Under the pieces are notes generated by a model, which saw only the letters and a list, made by a program, of their open reading frames with translations, had not been told where the DNA came from and did no database searches. Below are positions 55,710-64,000 of a stretch of 64,000 bases of DNA, piece by piece. Made by a program: the position numbers and the translations under genes. Source of the DNA: Takakia lepidozioides (lineage: Eukaryota; Streptophyta; Takakiopsida; Takakiales; Takakiaceae); NCBI GenBank assembly GCA_030704615.1, contig CM060731.1, positions 54,234,221-54,298,220 of the forward strand, written 5' to 3'. Position 1 is the stretch's first letter. Each line of letters opens with the position of its first letter.

Positions 55710-56356
55710 AGGGACTTGGGTTCGGTGAGAACAGCACCACAGAAGAAGGGGCAGCAGCACTATGGAAAACCTTCCAAGCTGCGAAAACACCAAAGCAGAC
55801 AGGAGAGCAAAGAGGAGAGAAAAGAGAGAGAAGCAATGCAAGCAAGGTGCCAGACAGTTACATCCGAGAGCCCATCCAGTGACAATGGCGCAAAACTCCG
55901 CCGTAGGCATTAATCTTAGTTGCAGAGAAGAATGAATAGCGCCGCAAATGCATCAAATGTCGAGCGCTTGAGATGCGAACACCTTGTTGGGCTCGCCTTC
56001 ATCAAAAGGTGGCAAGAGGTAGGAACGAATGGCTAGCGAGAGAAGGAACAACATGCTGAACACGCAATCATCCGGAATCAGGCCTAGCCATGGCCACTCC
56101 TTTCTATTTTAAGAGGTCGATGAAGAAAGCCCGATGAGACTGCCCAGGAGGCGGAGGGCGATGGAGAAGTGTAGGAATAAACCTAAGAGGGGATGAAGGG
56201 AAGGACCGCAGTCTGCGAGAAGACAAAAGAAGGCCTAGCCTTGAAACAGCTAAGTCCTTGTTCCTCTCACCGCAAAACGCGGAGCCCACCTCTAACATCT
56301 TTCTTCCCCCCCTAACACTCACAATTGTTTTTTGGATAACCTTACTAAGTCGTAGG

Positions 56357-56839
56357 TGGACTGGTATCAAGTTTTTCACATACCAGTCTGGTCCTGGTAC
56401 TGGCATATCACAAAATTGTCATACCAGTCTGGTCTATATAATGGTGGATGTATTTTTTCGCATATACTAGTATGAATATGAGTATCATGACCACGATAAC
56501 AACTAGTACGAGATATCAACTTTGGTATCTTTCCAAAGCCATCTTGAATTATATGTCTATCAAATAGCAAGTATCAAGTGAAAACAAATAAAATATACAT
56601 AAAAAGATAAATATACATAAGTACAAGTACATATAAATTAACATAGCACACATACCAGTGAGGAAGACGGTGGGAGAGTAGTGGTATTGTGGCTGGTATG
56701 AAAGAACTGATACCAGCTTGGTATGGTATATGATCAAGTATTTTCCCAAATGATACTAGACTAGTCTGGTATCTATTACCAGTGCATATACCAATATATA
56801 TACCAGTCCTTCACCTATATACCAGGCCAACACTGGTAT
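56357..56839. mobile_element. MITE family Y, copy 2 (inverted relative to copy 1)
   Basis: The reverse complement matches 25166-25667 almost throughout: TATATAGGTGAAGGACTGGT, TTTTCACTTGATACTTGCTA, AAGATGGCTTTGGAAAGATA and AAATACATCCACCATTATAT. Its outer end reverse-complements to ATACCAGTGTTGGCCTGGTA. It abuts the 5' side of LINE E. Confidence 0.65.
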
Positions 56840-57895
56840 TTTTCTCGTTGTTACCATGGAGTTTCAAGCCTGGCTGATAAAACTTATCACACGTATAAGC
56901 TATTTTAGATAGAAAAAGCTAGTACAATCAAACTTGTAAGTTTTTCCAACAACCAGTAAATTTAAAAGTTTGGGTTATTGAAGTTTTATTTTTCCTCAAT
57001 GAAGAACATCCAATCCTCGAGTCTCTCTTTGATTGTGATGGTAGGTGCATCAATGCATAATACGAGCTCATGCCAAGCACAGATTTCTGCAGGGGGAGGT
57101 TGGAATGTGAATAGATAATGTCAACTGATTTTCTGATCTAGATAAGCCATGTTTTCGGGGCAAAGTAATGACTTGTGACCTTGTCTTCTCTCTTTGCTGG
57201 CTCCTATTAAGAGAATGCCAATCTTGATAAAGAGCCAGTCTTCAAACTTGCGTTCAATGACAATGTAGTGTAATGATGCCACAAAAAATTTCATAATTCC
57301 AGATACAAAAAATACGAAGGTTTAGGTGATGACAGAAGCTCCAAAAACGATGTGTTTTAACATAGATAGTTGAGAGATTGAAGTTTTTTAAATTCGAGCA
57401 TAGAACTTTATGCTGAGGACAGGAGGAGACAAGGTCGTTGGTGATTCAAAGATGAGATGCGGCAGAGTATATTGCAATAATTTAAGACCTCATGGACCAG
57501 AGTGCTTCCTTGTAGTGCTCATTTGAAATTTGTACATAACATACATATCGATCTGACATAAGGTAGCGATCAAGATAATCCAACGATCAAGAGATTCTGG
57601 GCCTCAAAACTCTCTGCTCCTTCCATCATATTGTGAAGGTTTGCTTTCTAATTCCATACCTTTCATATTCAGAGTTTTGTTGTAAGATTGCCTTAGTGCC
57701 CAAGAATTGTCTATTTTGTTTCTCTTTTGTTTACTGTGCATCTAATGGCATCGCAGGTATTGTGAAGTGCTTGATTGGAAGAGAAAGTGAGTGGGGCTAA
57801 TGATTGTTGGAGACCGTGAGTGCAAACAGTGTAAGTGTGTATGTGTATCTTTTGTCCTAAGGCTTACATCTTTCGTGGTAAGAGATTCTGATGGC
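56840..57895. other. AT-rich intergenic, no gene recognised
   Basis: No frames with motifs are visible. It may contain decayed pieces of the minus-strand gene modules that follow, but I cannot support any. Confidence 0.4.
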
Positions 57896-58032
57896 TACAC
57901 CCATAGAGAGATAAACAGCCCTTTCCAGAGCTTCGTTTCATTTATCCCAACGTTGTTCAAGTTCTTGGATCCAATCAGTGACTTTTGATACGACCTTCTT
58001 AGAGCTGAAAGAGTGGCTAGTTTTCTTGTTAG
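57896..58032 (-). pseudogene. Degenerate coiled-coil-like exon piece
   Basis: The minus strand reads SKKVVSKVTDWIQELEQRWD, a stop, then NEALERAVYLSMGVAIRIS. The heptad-like pattern and the flanking duplicate (58033-58205, also found at 59271-59430) suggest a decayed exon of the FCP1-like gene modules. The parent protein is not identified. Confidence 0.3.
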
Positions 58033-58205
58033 ATGCAGAGGCTTATGTTGGAAGTTTAGACAATGAGGTGTAACTATATGCGTTTCCAATGGAATAGTTT
58101 GGGCCTCTAGACCTTTGTTATAATCAGGTTGATGTTAGATAAAGCTTTGAGACTTTGTTGTTCGACAAATTTGACGCATCATTTACATCTTTCGTTTAGT
58201 ATAGA
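58033..58205 (-). repeat. Duplicate of the 59271-59430 exon end
   Basis: Shared words include CTTATGTTGGAAGTTTAGAC, AGGTTGATGTTAGA, GAGACTTTGTTGTTC and AAATTTGACGCATCATTTAC. The copy at 59286-59608 is an open exon-like frame on the minus strand; here the frame is broken. The duplication unit spans about 1.24 kb. Confidence 0.7.
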
Positions 58206-58439
58206 TCCAAGAGTAGTGGTCGTAGCTATAGTTTTTTTAATATGGTTATTTTGGACACCCTTGCTCCTTAGGAACAAAGAGACGAAGAAACTTTTTGCAA
58301 GGGTCTATGGGAATGATGAAGCGAAAGGCCCATGGCACTGAGCAATGCAGACATTGCAACAACTTGATGTAGCAATGGGTGATCCTAATTAACAAGCCAA
58401 AAAAATAGTGGAAGTGGTTCAGCAGATGTTCGGAGATAT

Positions 58440-58895
58440 AGTGTAGATGAAACAATGTATAGTACAATGAACTGCAATCAGATGGTTTTCTTTGGACGAG
58501 CGATGGATGTTTTGGATAAAACTTTATAATTTTTATATGTCATATCTATTGTGAAGGGCCCCATCTTCATCACTACTTCATCAAAGAATTTATTTTGATT
58601 CACACGTATAATGATAGAGCTATGAAGTAGTATCTATATATTCACTGGCGATAATTTTAGAATGCAACCAGCTGTTTGGGTGATTGGAATACGTTCTCTC
58701 TTCACAAAAAGTTCACAACTCTATCATTATAAGCGTGAATCAAAACAAATAGATATGTTTGGATTGGGGGCTTCACAATAAATATCATAAATAAAAATTC
58801 TAAAGTTGTATCCAAAACATTTATTGCTTGTCCAAATAAGACAGTCTGATTGTAATTCGTCATGAAATTGTGCCTTGCATTTCTAAGACCATATC
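58440..58895. repeat. Large inverted repeat (foldback), arms about 130-180 bp
   Basis: The left arm at about 58440-58617 and right arm at about 58712-58895 are reverse complements with moderate divergence around a 95-base centre. Matched words include TTTGATTCACACGTATAATG with CATTATAAGCGTGAATCAAA, CTTTATAATTTTTAT with its partner, and GGATGTTTTGGATA with TATCCAAAACATTT. It could be a foldback transposon or an inverted duplication. A transcript through it could form a long hairpin. Confidence 0.75.
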
Positions 58896-59285
58896 TTTGA
58901 ACATTTGTTGAACCTTTTTTTAATTTGTTAATTATGATCATCCATTGCTACATGAAGTTGTTGCACCTACGTCAAGCTCCTAGAGGATAAAATCATTGTG
59001 GAGTATGTCATCTTGGACTTTAGAATGAAGCCCCTCGTCTGGCCAGCCGCGTATCATTGCCCACTTACGAAAAGAAGAAGACTTGCTAAAATTCTATGAA
59101 CTATATTTCCTCACCACTAGAGAAGGAACCAAATTAGTAACCGTAGTGCTAAGACAATCTGAACAACTCAAAGCCAAGACTCTATGACAAATAGTATAGG
59201 TACTAAGCACGAGAGAGTTGTAGATATTTGACACAAAGGTATAATAAAAAATTTGACTTCAATATTCAAGACTTATGTTGTAAGT

Positions 59286-59608
59286 TTAGACGATGTGTAT
59301 ACGTCCCCAATGGGATGTTTTGGGCCCGTAGACCCTTGCTCTAATGAGGTTGATGTTAGAGTTGAGACTTTGTTGTTCCAAACTATCAACAAATTTGACG
59401 CATAATTTACATCTTTCATTTATATTCTCGGAATGGTCGAATAGATCATTAGAATTGATACTGGAACGTGTGGTTGACGAAGTTGAAGATCTTGAACCAT
59501 TCACATCTTGAACCAGTCCGATCTTGAACCATTTCGATTTTGAACCATTCTGACGAATGTTTGCTTCCTCTTTGAGAACCAGAGTCCTCAACTCATACTC
59601 GTAAGTCA
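59286..59608 (-). CDS. Exon-like frame following the FCP1-like ORF
   Basis: After an acceptor-like GATATTTTTCAG, the minus strand is open from TYEYELRTLVLKEEANIRQN through an S/T-rich stretch (GSRSSTSSTTRSS) to a stop at 59286. It lies 150 bp past the 3' end of the FCP1-like ORF (59761), which has a donor-like GGTATGTAC just after its stop. It may be a 3' exon used in an alternative model. No domain is recognised. Confidence 0.35.
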
Positions 59609-59760
59609 CTGAAAAATATCGAAGCCCACAAACCCAATAAAAAAACGACCGGCTAATTGAGAAAATAAAATAAAGAACAATACATACCTAAAAAAAATGC
59701 ATGTTACCATTCAATATTTATTTAACTTTGACATGAATGGCGAAGTACATACCAAAATAA

Positions 59761-60471
59761 TCAGGCTGACTTGTTCACGGATGGAAAACAAAAGGATCCA
59801 AATATCGCCCATACCAAGACCATAATGGGTGATTCCGATCTATCGCTGCGCGAGATGCTTTTTGCAAAGCTCTCACTCACATACTCAACAACACTGGATA
59901 CTCCTATCATGTTTGAGATGAATGGCCATACTGCATCATTTATATTAGACAGCTTATTTTTTGACCCATTAAAAGTAAGAGGGAAATATCCAGTATTTGC
60001 AGGGTTTCTGAGTGATTTTGATGGTTCATCATCCACAAGAAGGATTTGCCCTTCCCTCGCAAACGTTTTTCCAGGAAAACTAGCAAGAACGGTTTGAATA
60101 TCCTTAATGAGATATCTCATCCCAGGCTTCATATAGCCGGCTGTCGCATTGCAATGCTCGTTGGACCAAACAAAACAGAAGAGCTTCATCATATCAATGG
60201 GCACAAAACATTGTAGCATCTTAAGAACAATGTATGTTTCAGAGCAAGCCCAAATGGCGACATGAAAATTTTCAAAAAGACGCCTCAGGAACTCCATCAC
60301 TCCAGGCTGAGGAATGACAAAAGGAGTATCGGGGACCTTAATGGTCACATTTCTCCCTGAAAATCTGTTTTTGAACATCTCTCTTCCGGTCGGAGGTGGT
60401 CGATAGCAAATGAGACCATTAACACTCAATATTATGAGCTTCATCCGCCTCTTTGGAGTAGAGGCATCCAT
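59761..60471 (-). CDS. FCP1/SCP-like HAD-family protein lacking the nucleophilic Asp
   Basis: ATG at 60471 (MDAST) opens 236 codons without lesions. The NLI-interacting-factor/FCP1 homology fold is seen as KLIILSVNGLICY (motif I region), GVMEFLRRLFENFHVAIWAC (cap/middle region), GQILLVDDEPSKSLRNPANT (motif III with DD) and TGYFPLTF. The family motif I is normally (L/F)DLNG with Asp as phospho-acceptor; here that position is Ser (SVNG), so phosphatase activity is not expected. It resembles the plant branch of FCP1-like HAD proteins rather than true CTD phosphatases, and no BRCT domain is present. An acceptor-like CTTCTTCAG lies just before the ATG, so it may also be an internal exon. Confidence 0.65.
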   Translation of the reverse strand: MDASTPKRRMKLIILSVNGLICYRPPPTGREMFKNRFSGRNVTIKVPDTPFVIPQPGVMEFLRRLFENFHVAIWACSETYIVLKMLQCFVPIDMMKLFCFVWSNEHCNATAGYMKPGMRYLIKDIQTVLASFPGKTFAREGQILLVDDEPSKSLRNPANTGYFPLTFNGSKNKLSNINDAVWPFISNMIGVSSVVEYVSESFAKSISRSDRSESPIMVLVWAIFGSFCFPSVNKSA

Positions 60472-60538
60472 GTCTGAAGAAGCATAATTCTCCTGAAACC
60501 AATGTAATTGAGATTAGTGCAGATAGAACACCTATGCA

Positions 60539-60560
60539 ACCTCGACATTTATGTCGAGGT
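60539..60560. repeat. 22-bp palindrome upstream of the FCP1-like ORF
   Basis: ACCTCGACAT and ATGTCGAGGT are perfect 10-bp arms around TT. It lies 68 bp upstream of the ATG at 60471. Almost the same palindrome occurs upstream of the second FCP1-like copy (62828-62849). Confidence 0.85.
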
Positions 60561-60955
60561 AAATGCATCCTTGAGATTCACCGAAGACAATTTGAATATC
60601 TCCACGACATTACAAAGTCCTTATGAGGATATACCTAATGGATAAATCAATCACAATGCTTCAGACAACATTAAAGAAAGATATGCAGCTACTACATCTT
60701 CTAAATCCCTCTTGATTGAGATTCTGCAGAACAAATTCTATACACTTACACAACGTGGACATAGACTAAATCCATGACAATGATGGTGTCATCTGGTCGT
60801 GGGAAGAAAATTCAAATATCATAAATTCTTTTTGTCCAACTGAAGAGAATGAATCTACAATCGTTAATCATCAGCGGACCAAATGAGAGCATCGTCCACA
60901 TGGTCGATTGAATATACATTGATATGCACATATATTACAAGAATCAGTCGGTTAC

Positions 60956-61231
60956 CTTCTGCAACCCTCTCGACTGAAATTTTGTAGAACAAGTGCTGGA
61001 GTCGGTGGAATTATGAAGGGACAGTAAAACATCTGACGCAATCTTCACGTCTGAGCAAACCATAAGCCTCTTACGAGTGGATAGAGATTTCTTCGAACAC
61101 TCCGAAGTTTTCAGGCCAGACGCACGACATAAATCATCCACTTGCTTTTTCTTTTCAAAAATTTGGACGTTGAGTGCACGAGGGGATGACATGAGGCTAT
61201 TTGGATATACATCCGGACTTAATATCTTCAT
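60956..61231 (-). CDS. Exon-like frame between the FCP1-like copies
   Basis: The minus strand is open from MKILSPDVYP through FEKKKQVDDLCRASG and KRLMVCSDVKIASDVLLSL to SRGLQK, followed directly by a donor-like GTAACC. The QVDDL word recurs in the neighbouring exon-like piece at 61407-61769. Its family is unknown. It may be a 5' exon of the downstream FCP1-like ORF. Confidence 0.35.
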
Positions 61232-61406
61232 ATCATGAATTGAACGTCAAATACTGAGATTATGTTGGATTATAATGCAGGAGAAGACGTCTCTTCACCC
61301 CACCCAATCTTACCTGGAGTAAGAAGATCATCAGGGGAAAAAAAAAAAAAAAAAAAAAAAACTGAATGAGGAAGACAAAACAAAAAAAGTATAGGCAATA
61401 AATCAC

Positions 61407-61769
61407 CTTGTTCCTCTTCAAGTGTCCATGTGTCCATCCATGATGTTGTGGGGTAAATGTTGGGATTTTCCTCCGGGGCAAGTCGTCCACTTGCTGTACA
61501 TCGTCAATACCTGAATGAGTTGTAATTGGACTGACGTTGTGTTCAATGGATTGATGTTATCGCCAATCATCAAGCTTGTTAACCTCTTCAAGACGATGTT
61601 CCACCACAGCAAGAGAGATCTCTAATGGTTGACTGTCACTCTGTTGAGTGATAACCTTGTTTTCGCTCAAATCCTCCAACTGAGATCTAATAGACTCAAG
61701 TCTTGTGGATACTCCATTGTCACATTCAATAACACGGCGTTCTTAAACATTTTGTACAGACTTTGAAAC
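61407..61769 (-). pseudogene. Coiled-coil exon-like piece with two in-frame TAA stops
   Basis: Bounded by an acceptor-like ATTACAG and a donor-like AAG/GTGATT on the minus strand, 121 codons share one frame. They include GVSTRLESIRSQLEDLSENK and VVEHRLEEVNKLDDWR (coiled-coil-like), then SGIDDVQQVDDLPRRKI. Two TAA codons interrupt it, one before ERRVIEC and one after LDDWR. The intact splice-like borders with internal stops suggest a recently decayed exon. Confidence 0.4.
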
Positions 61770-62024
61770 CTGTAATAGACAGGACATGATCAAATGAGAC
61801 TCAACCTCGATACACCCTTGACATTACTGTCGAAGTTAGTGGAAAGTACACTTAGTGGACAACACAGGTTCTACGATGAAGCACCGTATCTAAACATTCA
61901 TACGGAACAACAACGATGTAAGCCTGCAAAACATGCTAGATTGAACGTTTACTCAAAATTTGCACAAAGTGAATATGTACATTTATTTTACATGGGGTTC
62001 TAGAACCCCAAATTGTATATCCAA
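61770..62024. other. Spacer with a weak third copy of the palindrome
   Basis: Near 61804-61836 an ACCTCGA...TGTCGAAGT arrangement resembles the palindromes at 60539 and 62828 but with an expanded, imperfect centre. Nothing else is recognised. Confidence 0.35.
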
Positions 62025-62725
62025 TCATTCACAAATAAGATAATCGTTGCGAGAGCTCTTTAGAAAAGATCTAAGACTGTCATATTTAGGGTCAGAAAGG
62101 CTCTTGGGTCCAACCCCAATCCGGTTCTTAACAACATAGTCTGGGACATAATGGACTCTCCAGCATCCCATCAAGAAACTTTTGAAGCACCAACAAGTAG
62201 TTGTTGTCGGTCTCAATTGACTCAAATGTCTTCAAGAATAAGCATGACCCTACAGGATTGAGTAGATATTTCAGAGGAGTATCATCAATCAGAAGCGTAT
62301 TTCTGTCATCGAACTTTCCTCTCGTCTTCACCCATAGTCCCGCAAGTGGCTTCAGAAACACGTTCGGGGAGTTTTTTAATCTATCATTATAGTTTAAATG
62401 GACTTTGCTAGGACACGAAAGGCAATCCTCCTGCGACATAATGAAGTCTGGTTGTGGTAACCCCTCCAACATGATATCAAGGACGGGCTTGAGGTTCCTT
62501 AGCTCCATGCAGCTCCAAATAGCTAGGTGGAATCGCTCATGTAAATGCTTCCACATCTCGATATTTCTCCCGCGTAAAAATCTGCTTTCTAATGATCACA
62601 ATATGAATGTTGAAGTCATTCTCGGAATATTTAGGCACAGGATTATTAGATCCTTGAGACCGAATGATTTTGCAGAGAACACCGTTCAGATCAAATATAA
62701 TCAGACGAGATTTACCACTATCCAT
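62025..62725 (-). pseudogene. FCP1/SCP-like HAD-family copy 2, frameshifted
   Basis: It starts MDSGKSRLIIFDLNGVLC, so the motif I Asp is retained. A frameshift near 62580 moves the reading to RGRNIEMWKHLHERFHLAIW. The next part is open through NTLLIDDTPLKYLLNPVGSC (motif III). A second frameshift near 62155 leads to DYVVKNRIGVGPKSLSDPKY. Overall order and spacing match the copy at 59761-60471. It keeps catalytic residues but has a broken frame, the reverse of its neighbour. Sequencing error at either frameshift cannot be excluded. Confidence 0.6.
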
Positions 62726-62827
62726 AGATAAAGACGTAGGTGGTGGTCGAATTTGTGATGAATAGAAGAACAGAGTAAGGGATTGATTCAGCAGAAAATA
62801 AAGTGTCAGTCGAATATATAAAACTTC

Positions 62828-62849
62828 ACCTCGACACTAATGTCGAGGT
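62828..62849. repeat. 22-bp palindrome upstream of FCP1-like copy 2
   Basis: ACCTCGACAC and ATGTCGAGGT form near-perfect arms around TA. It lies 103 bp upstream of the ATG at 62725 and is 20 of 22 identical to the palindrome at 60539-60560. Confidence 0.85.
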
Positions 62850-63225
62850 AATCTACCATCCGCGATAAAACCCGGAATTGCATCCCAGCGGTAAAAACGA
62901 AGGATATCACTGAAAAATGTGTTCATACGAGCGTTCGCAATCCTAGCACTTACTCCCTGTGGCTATGGCTACATGGCCATACTTACCATGTTAACCACAT
63001 ATTCCATAACATTTGCCTTAACATAACATAACATTTGCCATAATATAAAGCATTTGTCAGTGTTTCAAATAAAGTCTTGTCGTTCCAATTGTGCACACGC
63101 ACCCTTTCAATGAATCTTAGAATTCAATGGGTTAAGTTGTAAAAAAAGCTATAGAGTGCAACCTGATTAGAAAACTCAAAACAAAGCAAGGAATACTGAT
63201 TATAAATATAAGAATAAAGTCATAC
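62850..63225. other. Intron-like or intergenic sequence
   Basis: AT-rich with ACATAACAT-type short repeats near 63010-63045. No coding signal. Confidence 0.4.
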
Positions 63226-63420
63226 CTGCTTGTGAGCCTTCTGTGTTGCTTGTTGGGGACTCGTCACTTCTCCGATGGAATCGGTCGGTAACCTCGCCAT
63301 TGAGGTCGATGTTCCCACAAAAGCTGTTGTTAGAGCATTAATCTTCACAGTCACATCTACTAGTCTGTTCGAAGCATTGTTCTTTGAAGTGAGAGGTCTT
63401 AACGTTTTGGATTTTGTCAT
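63226..63420 (-). CDS. Exon-like frame, 65 codons
   Basis: After an acceptor-like GAGATGCAG the minus strand reads MTKSKTLRPLTSKNN, VDVTVKINALTTAF and SPQQATQKAHKQ, ending at a strong donor (CAG/GTATGA). It starts and ends in phase 0 and can be joined in frame to the upstream piece at 63577-64000. No domain is recognised; it may belong to the gene that includes the FCP1-like modules. Confidence 0.4.
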
Positions 63421-63560
63421 CTGCATCTCAATTCATGGGATTTGAATTATGCTCTATTTAACAACAATTCGAAGACTCAAGTTTCTTGCTATAAAAATGA
63501 CATGCGAATATCTTAAAACAATGGGAAAATCTCATAACCATTTACACAACCAGCTCTGTA

Positions 63561-64000
63561 TCAGATGTCACGCACGTTTTTGTGGTCCAATTTGGTTTTC
63601 ATCCTCCGCTCTCTGCTACGCCCCGCTATTGGGGATACTATGCCGATTGGAAAATCACCAGCAGCCGGCGTGAATGTGTCAGGCTCGGAATCATCAGCAA
63701 TAGTGATTGATTCTGTCTCTATGGCTTGCTTATTCTGTACTTCCAGATTATTGCTTCCAACACCAACATCTCTGAGACTCTCCACAATCGGACTCCCAAA
63801 AACCACAGTCTCCACAACCCTATCCAAGTCCTCCATATTGGTCTCGTCATTGAGCCACGTGTCCTCATTACCCTCATTATTACCCTCATCAGCCTCGTGA
63901 ACTGCCTGCTCAACATGGTAATCTTTTTTTATTTCCTCAACTGTCTCGTTGTTGTCAGGACCACCAGCTGATCCAACTGTTTCAAGCTTTTCAGCCTTCT
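63561..64000 (-). CDS. Acidic exon-like frame running off the window edge
   Basis: The minus strand is open from the window end to 63561, with an acidic low-complexity stretch (HEADEGNNEGNEDTWLNDE) and then VVETVVFGSPIVESLRDVG. A donor-like AAC/GTGCGT at about 63577 would splice in phase 0 to the next piece at 63420. The 5' end lies outside the window. The function is unknown; the coding reading is supported by the long frame and splice-like borders. Confidence 0.45.
   Translation of the reverse strand, partial: KAEKLETVGSAGGPDNNETVEEIKKDYHVEQAVHEADEGNNEGNEDTWLNDETNMEDLDRVVETVVFGSPIVESLRDVGVGSNNLEVQNKQAIETESITIADDSEPDTFTPAAGDFPIGIVSPIAGRSRERRMKTKLDHKNVRDI

Larger units (their letters stand above)
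48978..56330 (-). mobile_element. Near full-length L1-type LINE (copy E), minus strand
   Basis: The T-run at 48970-48985 is its poly(A) tail. Going to higher coordinates there are zf-RVT, RT, endonuclease, ORF1 and a probable GC-rich 5' UTR (about 55920-56330). It is the same family as copies A and B, sharing the tail-proximal motif and RT sequence. It is the only copy here that retains ORF1. No convincing target duplication was found. The right border is set where MITE family Y begins, so it is approximate. Confidence 0.85.

Noticed and set aside
48940-56400. Target duplication for LINE E
   Set aside because: Candidate T/G-rich words on the two sides (near 48955 and 56325) match too weakly to call.
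1-64000. CRISPR arrays or bacterial operons
   Set aside because: No regularly spaced short direct repeats, and the gene structure is intron-rich and eukaryotic.

Overview
This window looks like a nuclear segment from a land plant. Two multi-exon plant genes are intact: a BORDER-type TFIIS-central/SPOC protein and a full-length ABCB half-repeat transporter. A PLS-class PPR fragment is also present. The rest is mainly plant-style transposable elements: CACTA, hAT-like, L1-type LINEs with zf-RVT tails, a solo LTR, MITEs and a tRNA-derived SINE. The species cannot be fixed from sequence alone; the PPR fragment and the mixture of repeats would suit a seed-free plant, but that is only an impression.

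Layout. 0-9.1 kb is repeat and relic territory: an unknown duplicated segment; a 1.3 kb CACTA element with AGT target duplications and what looks like a captured exon; a PPR fragment; a HECT-like relic; two degenerate SWIM zinc-finger copies; a SINE; and a 5'-truncated L1 LINE on the minus strand. 9.4-15.8 kb is the BORDER-like gene (six coding exons, 1001 aa predicted), preceded by a 30-codon upstream ORF. 17.3-25.9 kb holds a duplicated segment whose two copies were disrupted by different insertions, including a hAT-like element with an 8-bp duplication. Between them lies a second L1 (10-bp duplications) that itself carries a solo LTR (5-bp duplications). 26.3-27.9 kb contains decayed coding sequence resembling the DUF3504/Crypton-type tyrosine-recombinase family, the most unexpected item here. 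28.3-29.0 kb is a long-TIR MITE.

32.7-46.9 kb is the ABCB gene: 15 coding exons joining in frame to 1274 aa. Its introns 9 and 11 were enlarged by a second type of LINE that lacks a poly(A) tail and ends in a conserved stem-loop; one copy has a perfect 18-bp target duplication. A short unclassified repeat is also concentrated in these introns. 49.0-56.3 kb is a near full-length L1 (minus) with both ORFs, damaged by stops and frameshifts. 56.4-56.8 kb is a second copy of the MITE seen at 25.2 kb.

57-64 kb carries minus-strand modules of an FCP1/SCP-like HAD phosphatase family: one long ORF that lost the nucleophilic Asp, one frameshifted copy that kept it, accessory exon-like pieces (one coiled-coil piece has two in-frame TAA stops), and a 22-bp palindrome about 70-120 bp upstream of each FCP-like start. 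All exon joins and family names come from reading the sequence by eye; no database or RNA evidence was available.
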